A stretch of 64,000 bases of DNA from Pedobacter helvus (GCF_005925325.1 NZ_SRMP01000003.1:605898-669897), one strand, 5' to 3'; positions 26,238 through 35,906 are shown, counted from the stretch's first letter. A program made the numbers and translations. Notes: generated by a model not told the origin, from the sequence alone.

Positions 26238-28679
26238 ATGAAGAAGATATACTTATTAATGATTGCTTTTTTAACATCCATTTCGCTTCTGGCAGAGGCG
26301 AATAGAGGAAAGCAAATTGACATCAGCGGAACTGTTTTAGATGAACAACGTAAACCGATAGATTATGCAACGGTTGGTTTATTCAAACTTTCAGATTCGT
26401 CTTTGGTTAAAACCGCAATGACTACCCCAGAAGGAAAATTCAGCTTTCCAAATATTGTTGCCGGGAGCTACTACATCAAGATTAATATGATGGGCTATCA
26501 GATCTATAAAGGAAAATCTTTTGTAGTGGGCGAAACCCCATTGAATTTACCAGAAATCCTGCTAAAATCGGATAGTAAAACCCTAAATACAGTAAGTGTA
26601 ACGGCGGTAAAACCTCTTTTAGAGCGTAAGGCAGATAAAATGGTGATGAATGTAGAGAACAGTTCTGTTGCCGTAGGTTCATCAGCTTTGGAAGTATTGC
26701 AAAGAGCGCCTGGTGTTACGGTAGACCAAAACGACCGTATCTCCATGCAGGGAAAACAAGGCGTATTGATTATGCTAGATGGCAAACAAACCTATATGAG
26801 CCAAGCGGATGTGGCTAACCTGTTGCGTAACATGCAAAGTTCGGAGATCGAAACCATTGAGTTGATCACTAACCCATCTTCAAAATATGATGCTTCTGGT
26901 AACTCGGGGATCATCAACATCAAAACCAAAAGATCTAAAAATGGCGGTGCTAATGGAAGCTTTGTTGCGGGTACAGCTTACGGTAAAAATTTAAGAGGAA
27001 ACACTGGTTTAAATTTAAATTATAGGACCAAAGGGGTGAACGTTTTCGGGAGTTATAACTTCAATAAAGGTGCTCGTTCCAACACCATCAATATCGATCG
27101 TGTGGCTAACGCTACTTCAACAGATCCGGCTACTTATTTCTCTCAAAAAGGTGGCGACGACAGAGATTTCGAAAACAATAACTTTAAAGTAGGGGTCGAT
27201 TTCTTTCTTAACAAAAACAATACGATCGGTGTGTTAGCTAACGGTTACTTGAATAGCGGGTTAGAAAAAGCGAATAACCATACCTACATTGGTAAATCTT
27301 TTACGCAAGCAGATTCTACGTTAACCACTACCAACAATCAAAAATCTAGTTATAGGAACTTTTCTTACAATTTAAACTACAAATCTATTTTAGATACTGC
27401 GGGTATGGAACTTTCTGCCGATGCAGATTACTCGAGATACAACGGTAGAGATTACGCAGAATTGGTGAACGAGTTATTGTTCCCTAATGGCTCGCCAGTT
27501 AAACCAATTGGGCGTTTGAGGAACAATAGTCCAAGTACAATTGATATTAAAGCGGTGAAGGTAGACTATACTTTCCCAATTAACAAAACCACCAAGTTTG
27601 AAGCAGGTATCAAAAGCAGTTGGGTAGAAACCGATAATGATTTACGTGCCGAAGAGTTTAGAGCTAATGCTTGGCAGAATGATACGCGTAGAAGCAACCG
27701 ATTTGTGTACGATGAAAACGTAAACGCGGTGTACTCTAATTTCAGCAAACAGTTTAAAAATACTAGCGTGCAATTAGGTTTAAGGATGGAACAAACCAAT
27801 TCTAAAGGTAATCTGATTACAACCAATAATGTGGTCGAGCGCAGTTACTGGGATTTCTTTCCGACAGTTTACGTGCAACAAACTTTATCAAAAAATCATC
27901 AGTTAGGCGCTTCTTACGGACGTAGAATAGATAGACCTAGTTATGATGCTTTAAATCCATTTATTTACTTTTTGGATGAATACACCTACAACCAAGGAAA
28001 TCCTTTCTTAAAACCGCAGTATACCGACAATTTCGAAATGAATTACACCTTTAAGCAAAAGTATTTTTTAAATGTGGGCTATAGTGTAACTAATGATGCA
28101 ATTACCGAAGTGATTTTGCCAAACGAAGAGCGCAAGGCTTTGTTTCAAACCAACGAGAATCTACAGACACAAACGGTGTTGTCGGCCAACTTAACGGTGC
28201 CTGTTACCATAAAAAAATGGTGGACAATGAACAACAATTTAAACGTTTTCCATATGGCTTTTGAAACACCTAATTTGAATGGTCAGGCTTTAAAAACTGG
28301 GCAAACTTCCTATCAGTTCCGTATGCAAAACAATTTCATCATTATGGATGGATTAACGGCAGAACTGAACGCTAACTATGAATCGCCATTAACTTACGGT
28401 ACGCTTGATTTGGAAGAGAGAGCTTATGTGGATTTTGGTATTAGCAAAGCGATTTTAAAGAAAAAAGGAAGTTTGAAATTTGCGGTTTCGGACGTGTTTG
28501 ACACCAATAGAACGAGATTGAAAAGCGCTTATCCAGGATTGTCTTACAACTTGTACCAAAAAAATGAGACACAACTGTTTCGTTTAAACTTCACTTACAG
28601 GTTTGGTAAAAATGAAATTAAGCCAGCTCGTAGACGCTCTACGGGAACAGAAGCAGAGCAAGGAAGAATGAAGAATTAA
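26238..28679 (+). CDS. Outer-membrane beta-barrel protein with carboxypeptidase-regulatory-like domain
   Basis: The start is ATG 26238, where the signal peptide begins (MKKIYLLMIAFLTSISLLAEA); 813 residues. Order: a carboxypeptidase-regulatory-like beta sandwich (about 25-110, QIDISGTVLDEQRKPIDYATV), a TonB-receptor plug (about 115-230, LEVLQRAPGVTVDQNDRIS and NPSSKYDASGNSGIINIKTK), then a long barrel. The family is the TonB-dependent-receptor-like outer-membrane barrel (OMP_b-brl_3). The C-terminus is a Lys/Arg-rich tail rather than the usual terminal aromatic. No SusD partner lies nearby, so a polysaccharide locus is not indicated. Ligand unknown. Confidence 0.9.
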   Translation: MKKIYLLMIAFLTSISLLAEANRGKQIDISGTVLDEQRKPIDYATVGLFKLSDSSLVKTAMTTPEGKFSFPNIVAGSYYIKINMMGYQIYKGKSFVVGETPLNLPEILLKSDSKTLNTVSVTAVKPLLERKADKMVMNVENSSVAVGSSALEVLQRAPGVTVDQNDRISMQGKQGVLIMLDGKQTYMSQADVANLLRNMQSSEIETIELITNPSSKYDASGNSGIINIKTKRSKNGGANGSFVAGTAYGKNLRGNTGLNLNYRTKGVNVFGSYNFNKGARSNTINIDRVANATSTDPATYFSQKGGDDRDFENNNFKVGVDFFLNKNNTIGVLANGYLNSGLEKANNHTYIGKSFTQADSTLTTTNNQKSSYRNFSYNLNYKSILDTAGMELSADADYSRYNGRDYAELVNELLFPNGSPVKPIGRLRNNSPSTIDIKAVKVDYTFPINKTTKFEAGIKSSWVETDNDLRAEEFRANAWQNDTRRSNRFVYDENVNAVYSNFSKQFKNTSVQLGLRMEQTNSKGNLITTNNVVERSYWDFFPTVYVQQTLSKNHQLGASYGRRIDRPSYDALNPFIYFLDEYTYNQGNPFLKPQYTDNFEMNYTFKQKYFLNVGYSVTNDAITEVILPNEERKALFQTNENLQTQTVLSANLTVPVTIKKWWTMNNNLNVFHMAFETPNLNGQALKTGQTSYQFRMQNNFIIMDGLTAELNANYESPLTYGTLDLEERAYVDFGISKAILKKKGSLKFAVSDVFDTNRTRLKSAYPGLSYNLYQKNETQLFRLNFTYRFGKNEIKPARRRSTGTEAEQGRMKN

Positions 28680-28713
28680 ATTGGTAACACTCTTGTGGTA
28701 ATGCTCTTAGTAG

Positions 28714-28746
28714 AAAAGCTTAGTCGATCATCGACTAAGCTTTTTC
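28714..28746 (+). terminator. Intrinsic terminator after the outer-membrane protein gene
   Basis: Fourteen-pair perfect stem (28714-28727 / 28731-28744) with a three-base loop and T tract; arms AAAAGCTTAGTCGA and its complement. Confidence 0.9.
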
Positions 28747-28761
28747 GTTTTAGACGTTGTC

Positions 28762-29217
28762 TTAAGCAAGTACCATCTCAATATGCGGGATTTCATCTTC
28801 TAAGTATTCCTCGCTATCTTTCACAAAGCCAAAGCTTTCATAAAACTTCTTCAGGTATAGTTGCGCTCCGATACGAATTGAACGTTTGCCATGTGTTTCG
28901 TAAACCTTTTCAATGCTTTTTTCCATTAAGGTGATGCCTGCACCAATGCCTCTATATCTCGAATTACTCAAAACACGGCCAATGCTTGCTTCTGTGAAGG
29001 AAACCCCAGGCGGAACTATTCTAGTATAGGCAACCAGATTGTCGCCATCCCAAGCCATTAAGTGGTGGCATTTCAAATCTTTGCCATCTACATCTTGATA
29101 GTTACAGTGCTGTTCTACAATAAATACCTCGCTTCTCAACTTAAGGATAGTATAAAGCTCAATAGTTGATAGTTCGTTGAAAGATTTATAAGCCCAGGTT
29201 AATGTCGGTTTTTCCAT
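28762..29217 (-). CDS. GNAT-family N-acetyltransferase (ElaA-like)
   Basis: A 151-residue single GNAT domain. It begins with the ElaA-type segment WAYKSFNELSTIELYTILKLRSEVFIVEQ, has QDVDGKDLKCHHL, and the acetyl-CoA loop ASIGRVLSNSRYRGIGAG (motif A, RxxGxG). ElaA members are widespread and their acceptor is unknown. Cytoplasmic. Confidence 0.92.
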   Translation of the reverse strand: MEKPTLTWAYKSFNELSTIELYTILKLRSEVFIVEQHCNYQDVDGKDLKCHHLMAWDGDNLVAYTRIVPPGVSFTEASIGRVLSNSRYRGIGAGITLMEKSIEKVYETHGKRSIRIGAQLYLKKFYESFGFVKDSEEYLEDEIPHIEMVLA

Positions 29218-29230
29218 AAAATTATATTTT

Positions 29231-29319
29231 CCCGCTGACGCCGCGGATAAAAAAAACGCAGATTTTCGATGAAACTATATCTACGAAAATCTGCGTACAA
29301 ATCTATTAAATCTGCGGGA
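29231..29319 (+). repeat. Intergenic inverted repeat, CGCAGATTTTCG type
   Basis: Inner arms ACGCAGATTTTCG (29257-29269) and CGAAAATCTGCGT (29284-29296) are exact complements; outer arms CCCGC...GCGGAT and ATCTGCGGG are imperfect. It lies between the acetyltransferase and PEP carboxylase genes. Confidence 0.65.
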
Positions 29320-29374
29320 AATCTATATAGCATAATAGGCACGCTATCTTCTCGGACTTCCTAACTTCCTATTT

Positions 29375-31957
29375 CTAAGCCAAGTTTCTACCAGCATTTA
29401 CGATACCATAAACCGTTCTGATCGCTAATTTCTCATAAGCTTGCTGTTTTTCTTCGCTTAAATCACCCTGCAATTTATCTAATGCAAAATGTTGGATCAG
29501 CACTAGTGGCAAAATAATTTTCTCACGCACTGCGATTGATTTTTTCTCTACCGGATAGTTTTCCATTAAGGTTTCGTGCCCTGTCAATTTCAATAACATC
29601 GATTTAGAAAGCTCAAATTCTGCATGTAATTGCTTCCAAAAAGCACCAAATTCTTTATTATTTGCCAAGTAGGCCGTAATCTCAAAATCCGATTTACTCA
29701 TAGACATGATACAATTGTCCACAATCGTTTTAAAATAACCCGACTGTTTGTACGTTTTCTTCACCTGTTCCCAGTTTCCTAGATCTTCTTGCGCTTTTAA
29801 TGCCGTACCCATTCCGTAAAACCCAGGTACATTTTGTTTCAACTGGCTCCATGAAGTTACAAAGCCAATAGCACGCAAATCATCTAATTTGAGTTTGGTG
29901 CCAGCATTTCTTTTCACCGGCCTACTGCTAATCGTAATTTTAGATAGCAAGCTTAAAGGAGAAAGTTTTTCTAGATACTCCAAGAATAAAGGGTCGTTAC
30001 GCAGATCGATATAAGCATTGTAACTGTCTTTGGCCATTTTGTTCAAGATCTCGAAATTCTCTTTATCCAACAAAACATTATGTTTTTCTTTAACACCAGA
30101 TGAAATACCCGCATTAATTAACTGCTCGATATTGAATGCAGCACTATCTACAGATCCGTATTGCGAACTGATGGTTTGCCCTTGTACGGTTAACTGAATG
30201 TTCTTGTTCGCAATTTCTTTACCCATTGAGGCATAAAAACGGTGCGTTTTACCTCCACCACGAGCCGGAGGTCCACCTCTGCCATCGAAAAACGCAAGCT
30301 GGATATTGTGTTCTTCGGCAACTTTCGTTAAAGCAACTTTGGCGGTAAATATCGACCAGTTGGCCATTAAATAACCACCATCTTTGGTACTATCAGAGAA
30401 ACCCAACATGATGTGCTGTTTTCCGCCTCTTAAAGCCAAATGCTTTTTGTAGAACGGATGTGTGTACAATTTCTCCATGATTTCGCCAGCACCAGTTAAA
30501 TCGTTAACGGTTTCGAAAAGTGGTACAAAATCTATGGTTAAATCTTCTGCTTCCCAGCCATTCCAAAGGAAAAGCTCCATCAATTGTAAAATATCACTTG
30601 CTTGTTGGCAGTTACTGATAATGAAACGGTGGCAAGCTTCTTCACCATTTTTCTGTTGGATATCCTTGATCTCAGAGATGGTTTGCAAAGCATCTTTAAT
30701 CAGGTCATCTTGCTCGTCGGCATAAATTACTTTGGCACTTCTAAAAGAAATGGCTTTTAACTTCTCGTCTTCAGATAAGTTGTCGTAATCATCCCCATAC
30801 AAAGAGTTGATAGGTTTCTGGCTGCGACAATATTGATGCACTTTTCTCAACACTCTGCTATCTTGTCTGATATCTAATGAAGCGAAATAACAACGGTAAA
30901 GCTCAACTTTTCTCAGTAAATCTTGCACAATACCTATAAATAGGCCATCGTGATCCTTGTTCAAAGTAGCAATAATATCATTTAGGTTTTTGATGATATC
31001 GTCAGCGATGTCCTTTTCTTCTAAAGTATTGTTAAAGGCATTTTCATAAAATACTTCCTGCAGTACATTGATACTTTCTTCAACGCCTCTAAAAGTGATA
31101 CGTCTTTTGATGTTTCTGAAGTCACGGTAGTAACACCTAAACAGAATTTGACGCAACATTTTAGAGACCTCTAAGGTGGTTTGCGCTTTCACGTTCGGGT
31201 TACCATCTCTATCGCCACCTGGCCAAAAACCTAACTCAATTACTTTTTTAGGGTCGATATGATATTCGCTTAACAACTGATTTAAACCAGTTTGGATATT
31301 GGCCGCCGCAAAATAAAACACGTTTTCTAAGTACCAAGCTAGGCTCAAAGCCTCGTCTACTGGCGTTGGCGATTTTTTATTGAAGAAAGGTGTTTTTCCT
31401 AATTGCTGCAACAACTGATTAATGGTGGTAAAATCATTAACCTTAATTGCTGCGGTTAAATCATTGATGATACCTAAAACTGGGCCCGGATAAAACTGCG
31501 TAGGGTGGGCGGTTAACACCAAACGTAGTGAAAACTCTTCTACTAACTTGTCAATTTTATCATGCAGGGTAGCATCGTCGTTAGCTTTTAAAAACAAGGC
31601 CCTTAAAGAACTTTGCTCATCGCTGATATTCAATTTGGTAAACGACGCATCTTCCACTGCATCAAAAAGCACTACTTGTCGTTCGATGTATTGGATAAAT
31701 CGAAACAACAAGTCTACTACAGAATTCTCATCCTTATCATGAACATACTTTTCGAAAAACTTCTCAATCAGCTCATTCGGCTTCTCGTGATTTTTGATAC
31801 CATCTTCACAGCTCTTAAAAAACAGCGGCAAAAGTGTTCCGGTATCCTTAATCTTATAAAACGGAAGCGTAAGAAATAAACTGTTGTACAATTCGAAACG
31901 AGAAATAACCTCGTTGTTAAAATAATATTCGCGTTGACTGGGTTGATTTAATTGCAT
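29375..31957 (-). CDS. ppc: Phosphoenolpyruvate carboxylase
   Basis: An 860-residue enzyme adding bicarbonate to PEP to give oxaloacetate (anaplerosis). Signature segments: VLTAHPTQFYPG with the catalytic His near residue 155, FWPGGDRDGNPNVKAQTT, MLGFSDSTKDGGYLMANW with catalytic Lys/Arg region, and the Gly-rich DGRGGPPARGGGKTHRF. The C-terminus RTVYGIVNAGRNLA supplies the usual NxG end. Slightly shorter than the E. coli enzyme, as in other Bacteroidota. Monocistronic. Confidence 0.96.
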   Translation of the reverse strand: MQLNQPSQREYYFNNEVISRFELYNSLFLTLPFYKIKDTGTLLPLFFKSCEDGIKNHEKPNELIEKFFEKYVHDKDENSVVDLLFRFIQYIERQVVLFDAVEDASFTKLNISDEQSSLRALFLKANDDATLHDKIDKLVEEFSLRLVLTAHPTQFYPGPVLGIINDLTAAIKVNDFTTINQLLQQLGKTPFFNKKSPTPVDEALSLAWYLENVFYFAAANIQTGLNQLLSEYHIDPKKVIELGFWPGGDRDGNPNVKAQTTLEVSKMLRQILFRCYYRDFRNIKRRITFRGVEESINVLQEVFYENAFNNTLEEKDIADDIIKNLNDIIATLNKDHDGLFIGIVQDLLRKVELYRCYFASLDIRQDSRVLRKVHQYCRSQKPINSLYGDDYDNLSEDEKLKAISFRSAKVIYADEQDDLIKDALQTISEIKDIQQKNGEEACHRFIISNCQQASDILQLMELFLWNGWEAEDLTIDFVPLFETVNDLTGAGEIMEKLYTHPFYKKHLALRGGKQHIMLGFSDSTKDGGYLMANWSIFTAKVALTKVAEEHNIQLAFFDGRGGPPARGGGKTHRFYASMGKEIANKNIQLTVQGQTISSQYGSVDSAAFNIEQLINAGISSGVKEKHNVLLDKENFEILNKMAKDSYNAYIDLRNDPLFLEYLEKLSPLSLLSKITISSRPVKRNAGTKLKLDDLRAIGFVTSWSQLKQNVPGFYGMGTALKAQEDLGNWEQVKKTYKQSGYFKTIVDNCIMSMSKSDFEITAYLANNKEFGAFWKQLHAEFELSKSMLLKLTGHETLMENYPVEKKSIAVREKIILPLVLIQHFALDKLQGDLSEEKQQAYEKLAIRTVYGIVNAGRNLA

Positions 31958-32049
31958 CCCGAAAAATAAGTTATATTTTTTTGTTACAAAAATAAAAATC
32001 GATTTTAACGAGCATTTTAGTCGACTTTAAGTGTGCGCTAACATATAAT

Positions 32050-32080
32050 TTGAATTATTAATAAATAATAGCTACCTTGT
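32050..32080 (+). promoter_or_regulatory. Candidate promoter of an orphan small RNA
   Basis: TTG at 32050-32052, a 20-base spacer, then TACCTTGT at 32073-32080, a near match to TAnnTTTG. No ORF follows until 32320. Confidence 0.45.
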
Positions 32081-32086
32081 ACCTAT

Positions 32087-32200
32087 GAAAGGTTAAACGT
32101 AAAAATCTTTTAAAAGCATTACAGAGCCAATTTGGCATGTAAAAAATTGTTAATTTTTTGGGAAAAACGTCCCGACCTAAAACGTCGGGACGTTTTATTT
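32087..32200 (+). ncRNA. Candidate small RNA between divergent ppc and the GH9 gene
   Basis: A terminator stands between two genes that are transcribed away from each other, so it terminates neither. With a promoter-like element at the right distance upstream, a transcript of about 115 nt is predicted. It has no coding capacity of note. The alternative is transcriptional attenuation of the downstream GH9 gene from the same promoter. Confidence 0.42.
32163..32200 (+). terminator. Strong hairpin terminator, orphan
   Basis: Thirteen-pair perfect stem (32164-32176 / 32184-32196), arms AAAACGTCCCGAC and GTCGGGACGTTTT, loop of seven, then ATTTT. It could also stop transcription on the other strand. 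Confidence 0.82.
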
Positions 32201-32319
32201 TAGATGATTGGTTTCTTCGGTGCCTAAATAGAAACTTAAACCTCCTTATCTACTTTCGTTTTGTTTCCATAAGCATTAAAATTTCTATACTTTTAGGCAA
32301 CCAAATTCTTTCGCTTATC

Positions 32320-34827
32320 ATGAGAAAAATTTCCCTTTTGGCCTTCGGCTTGTTTTTTTGTGCAGTAATTTTACTTCTGATAGCTTTTAAGCCTAAAAAT
32401 CAGCAAAGCTGGATCAGAATTAACCTTTTGGGTTATCAGCCTAAATCTATAAAAGTAGGTGTATGGGCGAGTAAAGGCAACGAACTGCCAAAAAGTTTCG
32501 AGCTGATTGATAAGGTCAGCGGAAAAACGGTTTATACGTCTAACAATATTAAAACATTTGGCGCTTATGGTCCTTTTGCTACTTCCGCAAGGTTAAACTT
32601 TTCTGAATTTAAAAAGCCAGGACGGTACTATCTCAAAGCTGAAGGAGTTACCTCCCCGGAAATTATCATTAACGAAGATGTTTACAAAAACACGGCTGAT
32701 TTCGCTTTGCGATACATGCGCCAGCAACGTTGCGGGTACAACCCTTTCTTAAAAGATAGTTGCCATACCCACGATGGCTTTGTAGTTTATGGCAAAGAAG
32801 GCGGCATCAAAGACAGCACCCATTTCGATGCAGTTGGCGGTTGGCACGACGCTAGCGATTACCTGCAATATTCTACCACTACGGCTAACGCGACTTATCA
32901 TTTGTTAATGGCTTACAGAGATTTTCCGCAAGCTTTTTCAGACACTAAATTGGCAACAGGCTTAGATGGAAAAAACGGCATGGCTGATGTGTTGGATGAA
33001 GCCAAATGGGGTTTAGATTGGTTGATGAAAATGCATCCGCAACAGCACATTATGTTTAACCAACTGGCAGATGACCGAGATCATATCACGATGCGTATCC
33101 CTAAAGAAGACAACCAGTATGGTAAAGGTTTTGAACGCCCTTTGTATTTTATTGACGGCAAACCGCAACAAAGGGGCAAGTTTATAAACGATACTAAAGG
33201 CACCAGCTCTACTGCTGCAAAGTTTGCTAGCGCCTTTGCTTTGGCAAGTGAACTGTATCAAAACGATAAAAGCTATACAAAACAGCTGACGGAAAAATCG
33301 AAATCCGCTTATCAATACGCCATTAAGAAAAAGGGAGTTACGCAAACAGCTTCTGTAAAATCTCCTTATATCTACGCTGAAGATAATTGGGTTGATGATA
33401 TGGAGTTAGCTTTAGCTAAAACTGGAAAGATTACAGGCTATGGAGAAAAATCTCTCGACTCGGCTTACTACTACGCCATGCAGGAAGCCGTTACACCGTG
33501 GTTAATTGCAGATACCGCCAAGCATTATCAATGGTATCCATTTATCAATTTAGGACATTACGAACTGGCGAAGCAATCTAACGGAGATCGAAAAAGAGAA
33601 CTGATCGATTACTACAAACAGGGCATCACTCATGTGTGGGATAGGGCTAAGAAAAATGCCTTTTACAGAGGGGTACCTTTTATTTGGTGCAGCAACAATT
33701 TAACTGTTGCTTTTGCTATGCAATGCATGTGGTACAAACAATTAAGTGGCGATGGCACTTTTTCAGAGCTAGAGCAAGCAAATTTCGATTGGCTTTTTGG
33801 CTGCAATCCTTGGGGTACCAGCATGGTATATGGTTTGCCAAGCTGGGGCGATACCCCGATAGATCCACATTCTGCCTTCACGCATTTGGGTAAATATCCA
33901 ATTGATGGCGGTTTGGTTGATGGGCCGGTTTACACGAGCATTTACAAAGGTTTGATTGGAATTCAATTGACCAAACCTGATGATTACGCAGAGTTTCAAA
34001 GCGATTTAGCTGTTTACCATGATGATTATGGCGATTACAGCACCAACGAACCAACCATGGATGGCACAGCTTCTTTAGTTTATTTGCTTGCAGCTTACGA
34101 TAGCAGAACCGCAAAAGAATTTTCGAGTTACCAAAAGGAGCAGGGCGCCATAATTAGAGGCGATGTGAAAGAAAAACAATTGGCTATAGTTTTTACGGGC
34201 GATGAATATGCGGATGGTAGTCAGAAAATAATTTCTGCGTTGGATAAGGAAAAAGTAAAGGCATCTTTCTTTTTTACAGGTAATTTCTACAGAAATCCAT
34301 CTTTTTCATCATTCATTAAAACCGCAAAAGCAAAAGGACATTATTTAGGAGCACACTCCGACCAACATTTATTATATGCCGATTGGAAAAAACGCGACTC
34401 GCTTTTAGTCACTAAGCAACAATTTGAAGACGATATTTCCGCTAACTACAAAGCGATGGAGAAATTCGGCATTGCAAAAAAAGCGGCGCCTTATTTTCTA
34501 CCTCCTTACGAGTGGTATAACCAAACCATTAGCAATTGGACAGAAGATTTAGGCCTGAAGCTCATCAACTTTACACCTGGCACACGTTCAAATGCGGATT
34601 ATACTTATCCCGAACTAGGAAAATCATACAGATCTTCAGATGAAATCTATCAATCTATTATCGATCTAGAGAAGCAAAAAGGATTAAATGGCTTTATTTT
34701 GCTGTTGCATGTTGGCACAGATCCACGACGGAAGGATAAATTTTACGATAAACTACCCGAACTACTTCAGTACTTAAAACAAAATGGCTACAAAACAGTT
34801 ACCATAAATCAGCTTTTAGGGAATTGA
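32320..34827 (+). CDS. GH9 glycoside hydrolase fused to a polysaccharide-deacetylase domain
   Basis: The start is ATG 32320, at a clear N-terminal hydrophobic signal or anchor (MRKISLLAFGLFFCAVILLLIAF); 835 residues. Order: CelD-type Ig-like N-domain (about 30-115), GH9 catalytic domain (about 120-590), NodB-like domain (about 620-830). GH9 residues: Asp177/Asp180 in GGWHDASDY, the FGCNPWGTSMVYG block, and Glu577 in STNEPTMDGTASLVYLLAAY. NodB residues: Asp628 in FTGDEYADGS, the metal pair HSDQH at 679-683, and FLPPYEW. It probably acts on beta-glucan-like or amino-sugar polymers outside the cytoplasm. The target is not determinable. Confidence 0.88.
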   Translation: MRKISLLAFGLFFCAVILLLIAFKPKNQQSWIRINLLGYQPKSIKVGVWASKGNELPKSFELIDKVSGKTVYTSNNIKTFGAYGPFATSARLNFSEFKKPGRYYLKAEGVTSPEIIINEDVYKNTADFALRYMRQQRCGYNPFLKDSCHTHDGFVVYGKEGGIKDSTHFDAVGGWHDASDYLQYSTTTANATYHLLMAYRDFPQAFSDTKLATGLDGKNGMADVLDEAKWGLDWLMKMHPQQHIMFNQLADDRDHITMRIPKEDNQYGKGFERPLYFIDGKPQQRGKFINDTKGTSSTAAKFASAFALASELYQNDKSYTKQLTEKSKSAYQYAIKKKGVTQTASVKSPYIYAEDNWVDDMELALAKTGKITGYGEKSLDSAYYYAMQEAVTPWLIADTAKHYQWYPFINLGHYELAKQSNGDRKRELIDYYKQGITHVWDRAKKNAFYRGVPFIWCSNNLTVAFAMQCMWYKQLSGDGTFSELEQANFDWLFGCNPWGTSMVYGLPSWGDTPIDPHSAFTHLGKYPIDGGLVDGPVYTSIYKGLIGIQLTKPDDYAEFQSDLAVYHDDYGDYSTNEPTMDGTASLVYLLAAYDSRTAKEFSSYQKEQGAIIRGDVKEKQLAIVFTGDEYADGSQKIISALDKEKVKASFFFTGNFYRNPSFSSFIKTAKAKGHYLGAHSDQHLLYADWKKRDSLLVTKQQFEDDISANYKAMEKFGIAKKAAPYFLPPYEWYNQTISNWTEDLGLKLINFTPGTRSNADYTYPELGKSYRSSDEIYQSIIDLEKQKGLNGFILLLHVGTDPRRKDKFYDKLPELLQYLKQNGYKTVTINQLLGN

Positions 34828-34845
34828 TTTTTCTATGTGATGATT

Positions 34846-34985
34846 GGTAAATTAGCTAATGTGACGATATGATAATTAGCTAATAAGCTGATAGCATGGG
34901 TTAATTGTTCTGCAAGGGCAATATCACATTAGCTGATTATATCATCCATCAATATCTCATTATCATATCAGCTAATTATCACATT
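34846..34985 (+). repeat. Intergenic inverted repeat, TCACATTAGCTAAT type
   Basis: Several copies of AGCTAAT/ATTAGCT and ATATGATAAT/ATTATCATAT in alternating orientation fill the 140 bases between the GH9 gene and the next small gene. The outer arms TTAGCTAATGTGA and AGCTAATTATCACATT are related. Confidence 0.55.
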
Positions 34986-35013
34986 AAAATGTGTCGTTTT
35001 TAATTGAAATAAC

Positions 35014-35021
35014 TAACTTTG
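35014..35021 (+). promoter_or_regulatory. -7 element before the small membrane protein gene
   Basis: TAACTTTG, a perfect TAnnTTTG, 17 bases before ATG 35039. This places the transcription start inside the longer upstream open frame and so supports the ATG at 35039. A clear -33 TTG is lacking. Confidence 0.5.
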
Positions 35022-35038
35022 CCGCAAAAGTTTTAAAC

Positions 35039-35221
35039 ATGAGCAATTCAGAAAATAAAAACAATTTTGATTGGGTTTGGTATGTAATTGGTATGCTGGC
35101 ATTTGTACTTGCTTTTTCTGCCGTTACTTTACACATTGGTTATCTTTTCCTAGCAGCTATTATCGGCTTAATTTTCGGTGGAGTTTTCTTAAACGTGATT
35201 GTAAAAGGAAGAGAATACTAG
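35039..35221 (+). CDS. Small two-helix membrane protein (60 aa)
   Basis: ATG 35039 follows a consensus -7 element, which rules out the longer GTG frame from 34991. The 60-residue product has a short polar N-terminus (MSNSENKNNFDWVWY) and two hydrophobic helices (about 16-32 and 35-54). It is probably an inner-membrane protein. No family recognised. The DUF2911 gene follows 65 bases later on the same strand. Confidence 0.7.
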   Translation: MSNSENKNNFDWVWYVIGMLAFVLAFSAVTLHIGYLFLAAIIGLIFGGVFLNVIVKGREY

Positions 35222-35286
35222 ACTTTCCTTACATCTACTTCTGCAAAGCTGTAAAATCAAGATACACAACCAATACAAATATTTTG

Positions 35287-35856
35287 ATGAAGAAAATAAG
35301 CTTAATCATGTTCCTTTTATTGGGATCATTGGCTGTAAATGCACAAACATCGCCTAGCGGAGTTACTTTTCCAAAGGTAGATGCTAGTCCTTTAGATGTA
35401 GTTTATTATCCTTTAAACACCACAAAGTCTAAAGAACCGGTAGAACCAGTAATGCGTGTTTTATATTCTCGACCACAAAAAAAGGGAAGAGAGATATTTG
35501 GCGTATTAGAGCAATTCGATAAGGTTTGGCGTTTTGGAGCTAATGAAAATACCGAAATTCAATTCTTTAAACCTGTAACCATTGCGGGAAAAAAGATTAA
35601 AGCTGGTAGATATAGTGTTTTCGCTATTCCTAGTAAGGATAAGTGGACAATCATTATCAATAAACAAAATGATAAATGGGGCGCTTTTTCTTATGATGAG
35701 AAAAAGGACTTACTGAGAACCGATGTGGTAACTAATAAAGCGGAAAAAACCGTTGAGGCCCTTTCGATTACGTTTACCGATAATCCGGATGGAGCTAACT
35801 TAGTTGTGGCTTGGGATAACACTCAAATTTATCTACCTATAGGATTTAAGAAGTAA
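35287..35856 (+). CDS. Secreted DUF2911 protein
   Basis: The start is ATG 35287, at signal peptide MKKISLIMFLLLGSLAVNAQ; 189 residues. The mature part carries the DUF2911 pattern: VMRVLYSRPQKKGREIFG, WRFGANENTEIQFFKPVTIAGKKIKAGRYSVFAIP, and WTIIINKQNDKWGAFSYDEKKDLLR. The family is common and secreted in Bacteroidota, function unknown. It ends before a bidirectional terminator. Confidence 0.9.
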   Translation: MKKISLIMFLLLGSLAVNAQTSPSGVTFPKVDASPLDVVYYPLNTTKSKEPVEPVMRVLYSRPQKKGREIFGVLEQFDKVWRFGANENTEIQFFKPVTIAGKKIKAGRYSVFAIPSKDKWTIIINKQNDKWGAFSYDEKKDLLRTDVVTNKAEKTVEALSITFTDNPDGANLVVAWDNTQIYLPIGFKK

Positions 35857-35872
35857 AAGATATCGTATAAAT

Positions 35873-35906
35873 TAAAAAGGGAGAACTATTGTTCTCCCTT
35901 TTTTTG
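35873..35906. terminator. Bidirectional intrinsic terminator
   Basis: Thirteen-pair perfect stem (35874-35886 / 35891-35903), core GGGAGAAC / GTTCTCCC, loop TATT, A run and T run outside. It serves the DUF2911 gene and the convergent sigma operon. Confidence 0.92.

Noticed and set aside
32158..32319. Upstream extension of the GH9 frame
   Set aside because: It begins within a terminator stem and precedes the signal peptide; real start is 32320.
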